From the NCBI RefSeq assembly GCF_015024225.1, contig NZ_JACJGM010000044.1:1-35072 (forward strand): a stretch of 35,072 bases of DNA. The letters run 5' to 3'. Below are positions 8,778 through 15,546 of this stretch, one piece after another (the stretch's first letter is position 1; each line of letters opens with the position of its first letter). A program made the position numbers and the translations under genes. Source of the stretch: Nocardioides lijunqiniae (lineage in GTDB: Bacteria > Actinomycetota > Actinomycetes > Propionibacteriales > Nocardioidaceae). The notes beneath the pieces are model-generated. The model was not told where the DNA came from and ran no database searches. It worked only from the letters and a program-made list of their open reading frames with translations.

Positions 8778-8783
8778 AGCCTA
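8778..8783 (-). promoter_or_regulatory. Leaderless-type -10 (TAGGCT) before uORF/DUF808
   Basis: TAGGCT ends 7 nt before ATG 8770. The first three bases, TAG, are also the acyltransferase stop codon (8781-8783), so the promoter begins inside the upstream gene. Confidence 0.45.
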
Positions 8784-9908
8784 CTGAGATGTGGGGCGCG
8801 ACGTCGGCGGGGGCAGCGGGCTGCCCTCCGGGCGCTCCTCGGCCAGCTGCTCGACGAGCTGGTCGAGCACCGGCGCGTCGTGGTCCTCGTGGGCCACGAC
8901 GGTCACGCCCAGGTCGACCGCGTGCCGGGCGTGGCGCTCGGCGTGGCCGACGGGGTCGACCAGCACCGTCAGCCGTGTCGCCACGGGCGGCCACGCGAGC
9001 AGCATCGACACCGCGACCGCCCCGAGAGTGGTGACGAGCAGCGCCGCCACCCAGTGGTCGTCGGCCCAGTCGGGGAGGCCGGCGTACAGCGCGGTCTTCA
9101 CGAAGAAGCCGTGCAGGAGGTAGACGACCAGGCTCGCGGCGCCCATGCGGGCGAACCAGCCGGACGCGCGCGGGACGAGCGCCAGGAACGACATCGCCGC
9201 CAGGGTGCCGACCAGCAGCAGTCCCCCGCGGATCAGGAGCGCCTCCAGGTCGGAGTCCTCCAGGGTGTCGTAGCGGGCACGGTAGTAGAGCCACTCCGTG
9301 GAGACGGCCGTGTCCGTGACCCAGGTGAGCGCGACGACCCCGGCGAAGACGGCGACCGCCGCGAGCTGGACCGGCGTACGCCGCAGCGAGGCCAGCCGCT
9401 CGGGGGTCGCCTTGAGGCCGAGCACGAAGAACGGCAGCAGGCCGCAGATGCGGGCGAAGTCGAAGGTGTCGCCGGCCCAGAGCCCCGCCCCGAGGCTGAT
9501 CGCCACCGCGACGAGCACCCCACCGGGCATCGGCCGGAAGATCGGCGTGACCAGGCGCCAGAAGAAGAGCGCCGAGAGGTACCACAGCGGCCAGTGCGGG
9601 TCGAGGAACAGGTCCTCGAGATTCTCCCCGCCGACGTGGACCCGGAAGAGCGCGATCGCGCACTCGAAGATCACGTAGGGCACCGCCACCGTCCGCACGA
9701 GCTGCCACAGGCGCGCCGACGTCCACTCGAACGAGCGCGAGAGGTAGCCGGTGACGAACACGAACGCCGGCACGTGCCAGAGATAGACGAAGTCGTAGAG
9801 GTGCTGCACCAGCGGCTCCGCCGGGAGCAGCGTCCACGCGTGGCCGACGACCACCAGGGTCACCAGCGCCATCTTGGCGTTGTCGAACCAGGCGTCCCGC
9901 GTCGCCAT
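8781..9908 (-). CDS. Acyltransferase-3 family membrane protein
   Basis: A 375-residue polytopic membrane protein of the acyltransferase-3 family, which includes O-acetylases of cell-surface sugars. The N-terminus DNAKMALVTLVVVGHAW carries the conserved His (H23) after the Asp-Asn pattern typical of the fucose-4-O-acetylase-like branch, followed by WHVPAFVFVTGYLSRSF and about ten hydrophobic segments. The acceptor is unknown; position next to mannose-activation genes suggests a surface polysaccharide or glycolipid, which is inference. The ATG at 9908 lies 11 nt after the stop of the SIS gene, consistent with one operon manB - Trm112-like - SIS - acyltransferase. The C-terminal 70 residues are hydrophilic and may be cytosolic. 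Confidence 0.85.
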   Translation of the reverse strand: MATRDAWFDNAKMALVTLVVVGHAWTLLPAEPLVQHLYDFVYLWHVPAFVFVTGYLSRSFEWTSARLWQLVRTVAVPYVIFECAIALFRVHVGGENLEDLFLDPHWPLWYLSALFFWRLVTPIFRPMPGGVLVAVAISLGAGLWAGDTFDFARICGLLPFFVLGLKATPERLASLRRTPVQLAAVAVFAGVVALTWVTDTAVSTEWLYYRARYDTLEDSDLEALLIRGGLLLVGTLAAMSFLALVPRASGWFARMGAASLVVYLLHGFFVKTALYAGLPDWADDHWVAALLVTTLGAVAVSMLLAWPPVATRLTVLVDPVGHAERHARHAVDLGVTVVAHEDHDAPVLDQLVEQLAEERPEGSPLPPPTSRPTSQ

Positions 9909-9919
9909 CTCGGGTCGCC

Positions 9920-10948
9920 TCAGACCTCGACGAGCCCGAGCCGGAGGTACTCGGCGGCGTAGGTCCCGCTCAGCATCAGCGACGCGTAGCGCGCGACCTC
10001 GCAGCCGGTCTCGGCCGTGAGGTGCTCGACGCGGACGCCGCGCTCGTCGGCGGCGCCGAGCAGACGGCTGCGGTGCTGGCGCAGCACCGGGTCGTCGGCT
10101 CCGTCGTCGAGGACGAGCAGCATCGGTCGCAGCTCACCGCCGTCGTCGGAGAACGGGTCGTCGAACACGTCGCGCGGGCGGGTCGCCTCGATCACCGGCA
10201 GCAGGTGCTCGGCGTCCCCGGCGAGCGCGGTGCGCCCGCTGGACCGTCGTACCGACTCGGCCACGCGGCGGGCCGCCCGGGCGGCGAGCACGGACCCTCC
10301 CCACACGAGCGGGTTGGCGTCGGCGAGCGCGATCGCCAGCATCTTGGCGGGGTTGACGGCGAGGTCGCGGTGCGGCGAGCACGCGGTCGCGACGGCGTCG
10401 AGCGACTCGGCGACCTCCTCGGGCGGCGCACTGGGCCCCAGCCCGATCTGGTGGAGGTAGTTGAGCATCACGACGGCGGTCGCGAGCTGGTCGCCCGTGG
10501 TCGTGGGGAGCTGCGTGGTCCAGCGGCCCGCGGCGTGGTCGGCGACGATCGACGACGACGGGCACGCGACCACGACCTGGCAGCCGCGGCGCACGGCCTC
10601 GGCGACCGCCGAGGCGGTGCCGGCGTCGCCACCGTCGGGAGCGAGCACCACGACGAGGTCGAGGCTGCCGGCCCAGCCCGGCAGGGCCTGGCCCGGCCAC
10701 GCGACGAACGGGACCGGGCACCACGGCTCGAGCACGGCCCGCAGGAGCCGCGAGTCGGGTCCGGCGGCGATGACCGCACGCGGCCGCGCCTGGTCCTCGC
10801 TGCGGGCCACGACCTGGGCGATCGCCTCGTCGGCGTCACCCGCCTCCCGGCGTACGCGCGCCCCCGACTCCGCGAGCGTGCGCAGGCGCAGGTCGATCCC
10901 CGTCAGGGCGCGCTCGTCGTCCAGGCGCGACTCGTCGAACCAGGACAT
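9920..10948 (-). CDS. SIS-domain / phosphosugar isomerase-like protein (TobH type, degenerate)
   Basis: A 342-residue protein resembling the bifunctional phosphoglucose/phosphomannose isomerase family and the mycobacterial Rv3256c (TobH-like) protein next to manB. The SIS half shows sugar-phosphate-site-like patterns (VIAAGPDSRLLRAVL near 59-73). The C-terminal half keeps NPAKMLAIALADANPLVWG (about 199-217) and the following AARRVAESVR. The expected catalytic Glu/His region of true PGI/PMI enzymes (an ExNHNE-like motif) is not visible; the corresponding place reads LLPVIEAT. So it may be a catalytically altered or regulatory relative. It starts 1 nt after the Trm112-like stop (TGAGATG), so it is translationally close-coupled. 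If active it would feed mannose-6-phosphate to ManB. Family moderate, activity uncertain. Confidence 0.75.
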   Translation of the reverse strand: MSWFDESRLDDERALTGIDLRLRTLAESGARVRREAGDADEAIAQVVARSEDQARPRAVIAAGPDSRLLRAVLEPWCPVPFVAWPGQALPGWAGSLDLVVVLAPDGGDAGTASAVAEAVRRGCQVVVACPSSSIVADHAAGRWTTQLPTTTGDQLATAVVMLNYLHQIGLGPSAPPEEVAESLDAVATACSPHRDLAVNPAKMLAIALADANPLVWGGSVLAARAARRVAESVRRSSGRTALAGDAEHLLPVIEATRPRDVFDDPFSDDGGELRPMLLVLDDGADDPVLRQHRSRLLGAADERGVRVEHLTAETGCEVARYASLMLSGTYAAEYLRLGLVEV

Positions 10949-10949
10949 C

Positions 10950-11135
10950 TCAGGCGGGCTTGCGGGCTTCGTCGACGAGCATCACGGGGATGCCGTCGCG
11001 GATCGGGTAGGCCAGGCCGCAGCCCTCGCACACCAGCTCCGGGGCCGCCGGGTCGTCGTCGACGAGTGCCAGGTCGCTGTGGCACGCCGGGCAGACGATG
11101 ATCTCCAACAGGGTGGGGTCCAGCTCGATGCTCAT
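10950..11135 (-). CDS. Trm112-like small zinc protein (61 residues)
   Basis: A 61-residue protein of the Trm112/YcaR family. Two CxxC pairs, C15/C18 (CPAC) and C36/C39 (CEGC), should bind one zinc, and the ending YPIRDGIPVMLVDEAR is the family signature. Eukaryotic and archaeal Trm112 activates methyltransferases; bacterial members are poorly understood. The start ATG 11135 overlaps the manB stop (ATGA) and has AGGAG 6 nt upstream inside manB. Conserved placement between phosphomannomutase and the SIS protein suggests a link to that pathway, but this is contextual only. Confidence 0.9.
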   Translation of the reverse strand: MSIELDPTLLEIIVCPACHSDLALVDDDPAAPELVCEGCGLAYPIRDGIPVMLVDEARKPA

Positions 11136-12520
11136 CGCTCTCTCCTGATCTCGGCGAGGACCTCGTCGCGCATGCGCTCCATGGTCGGCTCGTCCCTTCC
11201 TTCGGCGTTGAGCCGCAGCAGCGGCTCGGTGTTGGACGGACGCACGTTGAACGTCCAGTCGTCGTGGCTCACGGTCAGTCCGTCGAGGTGGTCGGTGACC
11301 ACGCCGTCCCGACCGCCGTACGTCGCCCCGAGGTCGGCCATCACGGCGGCCGCGTCGTCGACGACGCTGTTGATCTCGCCGCTGACGGGGTAGCGCTCGT
11401 ACTCCCCCAGCAGCTCCGACAGGGTCAGGTCGGTCTCGGCGAGCGCGGCGAGCGCGTGCAGCGCGGCCAGCATGCCGGAGTCGGCGCGCCAGAAGTCGCG
11501 GAAGTAGAAGTGACCGCTGTGCTCGCCGCCGAAGACGGCGTCGGTCTCGGCCATCGTGGCCTTGATGAACGAGTGGCCCACCCGCGTGCGCACCGGGTGG
11601 CCGCCGTGCTCGCGGACGATCTCGGGCACCGCCCGGCTGGTGATCAGGTTGTGGATGATCGTGGAGCCGGGGTGCTTGGCCAGCTCCCGCGCGGCGATGA
11701 GGGCGGTCAGCGTCGACGGGGAGACGCCGTGGCCCCGCTCGTCGACCAGGAAGCAGCGGTCGGCGTCGCCGTCGAACGCGAGGCCGATGTCGGCGCCGGT
11801 CTCGAGGACCTTGGCCTTGAGGTCGGCGAGGTTGGCCTCGTCGATCGGGTTGGCCTCGTGGTGCGGGAAGGACCCGTCGAGCTCGAAGTACATCGGGACG
11901 AGCTCGACCTGCTCGGCGCCGAGGAGGCCGAAGACGGCCGGCGCGGTGTGCCCGGCCATCCCGTTGCCGGCATCGGCGACGACCGTCAGCCGGCGGCCGG
12001 AGACGGGCGCGAGGGTGAGCAGGTGGGCGGCGTACGCCTCGAGGACGTCGGTCTCGTAGACCTTGCCCGTGCGGCTGGAGGGCGCCTCCTCCCCCGAGGC
12101 CACCAGGTCGCGGATCTCGGCGAGGCCGGTGTCGAGTCCGATGGGGGTGGCCTTGGTGCGGCACATCTTGATGCCGTTGTACTGGGCCGGGTTGTGGCTG
12201 GCGGTGAACATCGCACCCGGCATGTCGAGGTGACCGGAGGCGAAGTAGAGCTGGTCTGTCGAGGCGAGGCCGATCATGACGACGTCGGCGCCCGCGGCGC
12301 TGGCACCCGCCGCGAAGGCCGCGGCCATCCCGGGCGAGCTCGGCCGCATGTCGTGACCGACGACGACCTCGCGCGCGCCCACCACCTGCACGTAGGCGCG
12401 TCCGGTGGCGTGGGCCAAGGCCTCGTCGATCTGGTCGGGCACCGTCCCGCGCACGTCGTAGGCCTTGAAGACGGCCCGCACGTTGGCCGGGTCGAGCGTG
12501 CTCGACGAGTCGTCTGCCAT
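11132..12520 (-). CDS. manB: Phosphomannomutase / phosphohexomutase (ManB)
   Basis: A 462-residue alpha-D-phosphohexomutase converting mannose-6-phosphate to mannose-1-phosphate for GDP-mannose synthesis; phosphoglucomutase activity is possible too. Visible motifs: the phosphoserine loop TASHNP with S108, the metal-binding loop DGDADR (250-255), the sugar-specificity loop GEHSGHF (332-338) and the phosphate-binding RPSNTEP near the C-terminus. All four domains appear complete. The GEHSGH loop is the type seen in PMM/PGM enzymes. The start ATG 12520 is supported by TAGGGT 7 nt upstream (leaderless pattern); the frame extends upstream but lacks support. It heads the operon manB - Trm112-like - SIS - acyltransferase. 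The matching guanylyltransferase, manC, lies 9 kb away. Confidence 0.95.
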   Translation of the reverse strand: MADDSSSTLDPANVRAVFKAYDVRGTVPDQIDEALAHATGRAYVQVVGAREVVVGHDMRPSSPGMAAAFAAGASAAGADVVMIGLASTDQLYFASGHLDMPGAMFTASHNPAQYNGIKMCRTKATPIGLDTGLAEIRDLVASGEEAPSSRTGKVYETDVLEAYAAHLLTLAPVSGRRLTVVADAGNGMAGHTAPAVFGLLGAEQVELVPMYFELDGSFPHHEANPIDEANLADLKAKVLETGADIGLAFDGDADRCFLVDERGHGVSPSTLTALIAARELAKHPGSTIIHNLITSRAVPEIVREHGGHPVRTRVGHSFIKATMAETDAVFGGEHSGHFYFRDFWRADSGMLAALHALAALAETDLTLSELLGEYERYPVSGEINSVVDDAAAVMADLGATYGGRDGVVTDHLDGLTVSHDDWTFNVRPSNTEPLLRLNAEGRDEPTMERMRDEVLAEIRRER

Positions 12521-12527
12521 GCAGCAG

Positions 12528-12533
12528 ACCCTA
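12528..12533 (-). promoter_or_regulatory. Leaderless-type -10 (TAGGGT) of manB
   Basis: TAGGGT on the minus strand ends exactly 7 nt before the ATG at 12520, so transcription should begin at or next to the start codon. No Shine-Dalgarno sequence is present. Confidence 0.55.
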
Positions 12534-12554
12534 GTCGTGCCGAGCTCGCGTCCC

Positions 12555-12914
12555 TCAGTCGGTGGTGAGGACGCGCAGGTGCCCGCGGCGGGTGGTCTCG
12601 TGGCCGGTCTCGTCCTCGGGCGCGATCCGCGCGACGGGCACGGGGCGCGCGGCCTCACGCACCGCGTCGGCCAGGGCGAGCAGGTCGTCCCCGGACGGCC
12701 CCTCGTCACGCGGGTCGCCGGCGAGCCGGATGACCTCCCACCCGCGGGGGGCGGAGAGCCGCTCGCTGTGGTCGGCGCACAGGTCGTAGGCGTGCGGCTC
12801 GGCGAAGGTCGCGAGCGGGCCCAGGACGGCGGTGGAGTCGGCGTAGACGTAGGTCAGCGTGTGAACGGCGGGGCGTCCGCAGGGGGTGCGCGAACAACGA
12901 CGCTTCAGGGTCAC
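12555..12914 (-). CDS. DUF3499 family protein (small putative zinc protein)
   Basis: A 119-residue protein matching actinobacterial DUF3499 (M. tuberculosis Rv3258c) by CSRTPCGRPAVHTLTYVYAD and AYDLCADHSERL. Cysteines C7, C12 and C46 with H49 could form a zinc site. Function is unknown; the family is conserved next to manB in actinobacteria. I place the start at GTG 12914 (VTLKRRC) because TAGCGT lies exactly 7 nt upstream and the longer version adds residues not seen in relatives. It ends 34 nt before the manB start on the same strand, so manB may be read both from here and from its own promoter. Confidence 0.9.
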   Translation of the reverse strand: MTLKRRCSRTPCGRPAVHTLTYVYADSTAVLGPLATFAEPHAYDLCADHSERLSAPRGWEVIRLAGDPRDEGPSGDDLLALADAVREAARPVPVARIAPEDETGHETTRRGHLRVLTTD

Positions 12915-12921
12915 GACGCAG

Positions 12922-12927
12922 ACGCTA
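12922..12927 (-). promoter_or_regulatory. Leaderless-type -10 (TAGCGT) of DUF3499 gene
   Basis: TAGCGT on the minus strand lies 7 nt before GTG 12914. It is half of a divergent pair with TAGGCT at 12952-12957; the two -10 boxes are 24 nt apart, so their -35 zones overlap. Confidence 0.55.
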
Positions 12928-12951
12928 CCCGGCACCGGCACCGCACCCGTT

Positions 12952-12957
12952 TAGGCT
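12952..12957 (+). promoter_or_regulatory. Leaderless-type -10 (TAGGCT) of metallopeptidase-family gene
   Basis: TAGGCT lies 7 nt before GTG 12965 with no ribosome-binding site between. It faces away from the DUF3499 -10 box within a 50-bp intergenic region. Confidence 0.55.
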
Positions 12958-12964
12958 CGCGGCT

Positions 12965-13396
12965 GTGGAGCCCAGACGCAGGACCAGGGATCGTCGCGAC
13001 CGCGGACTGCGCGGGCCGGCCGTGCAGCCGCGCCCCGGCGCCCGGCTGCCGCGGGGCAGCAAGCGCGAGCAGTTCGACGCGCTCGTGCTGCGCGTCGTCA
13101 CGGACGTCGACGAGCGGTGGTCGGCCCAGCTCGGGCTCGTCGAGTACGCCGTCGAGGACGCTCCCCTGGTGCCCGACGACTGGACCGGCACGGTGCCCCT
13201 CTCCTCGCTGGTCCGGGGCAGCGGCACCCACCCCACCCGCCTGGTCCTCTTCCGCCGCCCCATCGAGCACCGCTGCGACTCCCGCGCCGACCTCGAGGCC
13301 ATGGTGCTGACCCTCGTCGTCGAGCAGGTCGCCGAGCTCCTCGGCATCGACGCCTCCGAGGTCGACCCCCGCTACGGCGACGACGACCTCGACTGA
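12965..13396 (+). CDS. Metallopeptidase-family protein (DUF1025/zincin-like) lacking HExxH
   Basis: A 143-residue protein in the place of M. tuberculosis Rv3259 and similar in pattern (KREQFDALVLRVVTDVDERW, VLFRRPIEHRC, VVEQVAELLGIDASEVDP). Family members in other bacteria are small zincin-like metallopeptidases with HExxH in the C-terminal helix. Here the matching helix (about 118-129) reads VVEQVAELLGID: the Glu remains but both His are absent, so zinc proteolysis is unlikely. The first 33 residues are very basic and probably disordered. It starts at GTG 12965 with a leaderless signal and is divergent from the DUF3499 gene. Composite repeat copy 1 begins 14 nt after its stop. Confidence 0.8.
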   Translation: MEPRRRTRDRRDRGLRGPAVQPRPGARLPRGSKREQFDALVLRVVTDVDERWSAQLGLVEYAVEDAPLVPDDWTGTVPLSSLVRGSGTHPTRLVLFRRPIEHRCDSRADLEAMVLTLVVEQVAELLGIDASEVDPRYGDDDLD

Positions 13397-13562
13397 CCCC
13401 GCGCCGCCCTCGGTGGTTGAGGTGCGAACGCAGCGAGCCTCGAAACCACGCCGCCCCGGCGCACCGGTGGTCGAGCAGCGAGGAGCGCCAGCGACGAGCG
13501 CCCGTCGAGACCCCTGCACCTCTGACTGTCTCCTCGGGGCAGGACTGGGGTGCCGCGCGCTT

Positions 13563-13649
13563 AGCCGGTCGCGTCTCCGCCTCAAGGAGCTTCGCCCGCT
13601 TCGCGGCGCCCTGCGGGCGTCCTTGACCCGGAGCCTCTCTCGACCGGCT
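13563..13649. repeat. Repeat unit C of copy 1
   Basis: An 87-bp unit bounded by inverted AGCCGGTCG / CGACCGGCT, with an inner inverted pair TCAAGGA / TCCTTGA. It can fold as a long imperfect hairpin and is also largely the reverse complement of unit C' at 13900-13984. Confidence 0.75.
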
Positions 13650-13899
13650 TGACGGCGCACGGGGCGACACGGGCTTCGCCCGCGCCGCCCGCGCAAAGCG
13701 CGGCACCCCTCTGGTGGGGCTGGTGTGACTGGTGGTGCGTCTACCGACACTCAGCGTCGGCAGTTGGGCGCGGTGCCGGCCCGGCTGAGCGTGGAGAGGC
13801 ACGGCCTGAGCTCGAACTGCCGACGCTGGTGACCGATAGGCAGGGCCCGCGCTGTTAGCGGGCGGCGCGGCGAAGCCGCCGCCGCCCGTGCGCCGCCCC

Positions 13900-13984
13900 A
13901 GCAGCCCGGGAGAGGCTCGGAGTCAAGGACGGCGAAGCCGCCGCGAAGCGGGCGAAGCTCCTTGACGCCGAGACCCGGGCTGCT
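13900..13984. repeat. Repeat unit C' of copy 1
   Basis: An 85-bp unit with perfect 11-bp terminal inverted repeats AGCAGCCCGGG / CCCGGGCTGCT and inner GTCAAGGA / TCCTTGAC pairing. The same unit recurs at 26375-26459 and from 35010 to the window end. Its size, palindromic ends and lack of a gene resemble REP/MITE-type elements. Confidence 0.8.
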
Positions 13985-14157
13985 ACGCGCGCGGGCCAAC
14001 CTCAGCCACGCACAGGCGATGTGATTTCGAGGCTCGCTGCGCTCGCACCTCAACCATCGTGGGGTCGGTCCGCAGCCGGCTCACGGGGTCTCGACGGGCG
14101 CTCGTCGCTGACGCTCCTCACTGCTCGACCACCGGCGGTGCACCACCGGCGGTGGGG

Positions 14158-15546
14158 CTACGGGAGGCCGAGGCGGACGTCGGCGACGAGTCCGCTGGTG
14201 AGGAGCTCGCGGAGGCGGACGACGGCGACCTGGGGGCCGTCGGTCGCGACGAGGGCTCCGGTGATGCCGGTGCCGGCGGGCGTGACGGTCAGCAGGGCCG
14301 TGGCGCGGGGGACGGGGACCGTGAAGCCGCGGCCGGCGCGCACCTTGACGGTCTTGTCGGCCAGGACCTCGCCGTCGGCGTTGCGGGCGACGACGGCGAC
14401 GGTGCCGGCCGCGTCGGCGCCGGCCAGCTCGAGACGCTTGTCCCCCGGAGGCGCCAGGACCGTGGTGGGGGCGGTGACGGGGGTGCCGGTCACCGCGTGG
14501 GAGAGGTCGCGGCCGACGTAGGAGCGGAGGGCGGCCGTGATCGGGGCCGGGGAGTCGACGAGCACGCCGGTCACGCCCTCGGCGTCCGGTCCGGTGAGCA
14601 CCTCGCCCAGGGACACGCGGGTCACGCTCTGCGGCGCCAGCACGACCTCCTCGAGCCCGGCCGGGCTGAAGACCGCGTCGGGCGACACCAGCCGGATCGT
14701 CGCCCGGGTCTCGTCCTCACCCGGGTTGAGCAGGACCAGGTTGCGGGTGCCGCTGCCCTTGACGGTGCCGAGCAGGAGGTTGCTGGTGGACGGCTCGACC
14801 TGCGGGGGCAGCCAGTCCTCGGCCTCGCCGCCGGTGCCGAGCTCCTGCTGCCGGTCGCGGATGCTGGCCGAGACGCGACCGCGCGAGGTGGTCACGTGCA
14901 GTGCCAGCTCGTCGACCCGCGGCACGACCTCGGCCAGGGCCAGCCGGACGACGCCACGGGCCGGGACGGACACGCCGCGCAGCTCGGGCGCGTCCACGAC
15001 TCCGGAGACGCCGTAGAGCGTCGCGTCGACGACGGCCGGGCCGGCGTCGGGGTTGACCAGCTCGAGCACGGAGGTGTGGCGGGCACCGGCGCCGACGCCG
15101 GTGAACCACAGGTCGGGTGCGGGGGCGCGGCACTCGGCGGCGGCCAGGGGCTCGTCGAAGCGCCCGGCCACCAGGCCGGCCGCGAGATCGCCCTCGGTCC
15201 GGGCCACGAACGGCCCGTCGCCGCCCGACACGGTCGCGACCGAGCCCGGCTCGACGTCGGTCTCGCCCTCGCGCTTGCCCAGCACGTACGACGTCGTGCC
15301 GCTCACATCCGTGCCGCTGGTGAGCGCGACCTCGGAGCCGCCGCCCGGGCAGATCGTGACCGACCGGGTGAGCGGGGTGGATGCCGGGGCGCGGGCGTCG
15401 CGCGCCGCGTCGTCGGGCCGTACGGCGAGCAGGGTGCCGGCGGTCAGCAGCGGCAGCACGACCGCGAGCGCCGTGGTGACGTCCAGGCGACGTCCGCGGG
15501 AGCGTCCGCGCGATCCGGAGGAGTGACGGGTGGTGGCACGGCTCAT
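14158..15546 (-). CDS. DUF5719 family secreted or membrane-anchored protein
   Basis: A 462-residue protein with a basic N-terminus (RRHSSGSRGRSRGRR-like), one hydrophobic segment at about 24-41 acting as signal or anchor, and then an extracellular beta-rich region with repeated valine/threonine strands. I assign DUF5719 from the pattern (VTICPGGG, FTGVGAGARHTSVLELVNPD, NLVLLNPG) and its usual place directly after a large membrane glycosyltransferase gene. The LELVNPD and LVLLNPGEDE repeats suggest tandem immunoglobulin-like domains. Function is unknown. The start ATG 15546 overlaps the glycosyltransferase stop (ATGA), so the two are coupled and may work together at the membrane. The stop lies about 22 bp from repeat copy 1. 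Confidence 0.8.
   Translation of the reverse strand: MSRATTRHSSGSRGRSRGRRLDVTTALAVVLPLLTAGTLLAVRPDDAARDARAPASTPLTRSVTICPGGGSEVALTSGTDVSGTTSYVLGKREGETDVEPGSVATVSGGDGPFVARTEGDLAAGLVAGRFDEPLAAAECRAPAPDLWFTGVGAGARHTSVLELVNPDAGPAVVDATLYGVSGVVDAPELRGVSVPARGVVRLALAEVVPRVDELALHVTTSRGRVSASIRDRQQELGTGGEAEDWLPPQVEPSTSNLLLGTVKGSGTRNLVLLNPGEDETRATIRLVSPDAVFSPAGLEEVVLAPQSVTRVSLGEVLTGPDAEGVTGVLVDSPAPITAALRSYVGRDLSHAVTGTPVTAPTTVLAPPGDKRLELAGADAAGTVAVVARNADGEVLADKTVKVRAGRGFTVPVPRATALLTVTPAGTGITGALVATDGPQVAVVRLRELLTSGLVADVRLGLP

Larger units (their letters stand above)
13411..14136. repeat. Composite nested-hairpin repeat, copy 1
   Basis: This 726-bp element fills the gap between the convergent metallopeptidase-family and DUF5719 genes. 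From left: unit A (13411-13449), unit B (13465-13513), unit C (13563-13649), a conserved core holding inverted repeat CAGCGTCGGCAGTT (13752-13765) and its complement (13815-13828), a small hairpin CCCGC...GCGGG (13846-13862), unit C' (13900-13984, largely the reverse complement of C), then A' (14021-14060) and B' (14085-14135), which are reverse complements of A and B. The element is thus almost mirror-symmetric around the core. Open frames run through all six frames, but none looks like a protein. No transposase is present. Copies 2 and 3 share the same order and orientation. Confidence 0.9.

Noticed and set aside
7746..9962. 738-codon plus-strand open frame
   Set aside because: Antisense to the DUF808 and acyltransferase genes; composition is His/Arg/Asp-rich shadow with no domain.
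13411..14136. Insertion sequence or integron cassette
   Set aside because: No transposase or integrase gene and no target-site duplication I could identify; the internal mirror symmetry differs from a normal IS.
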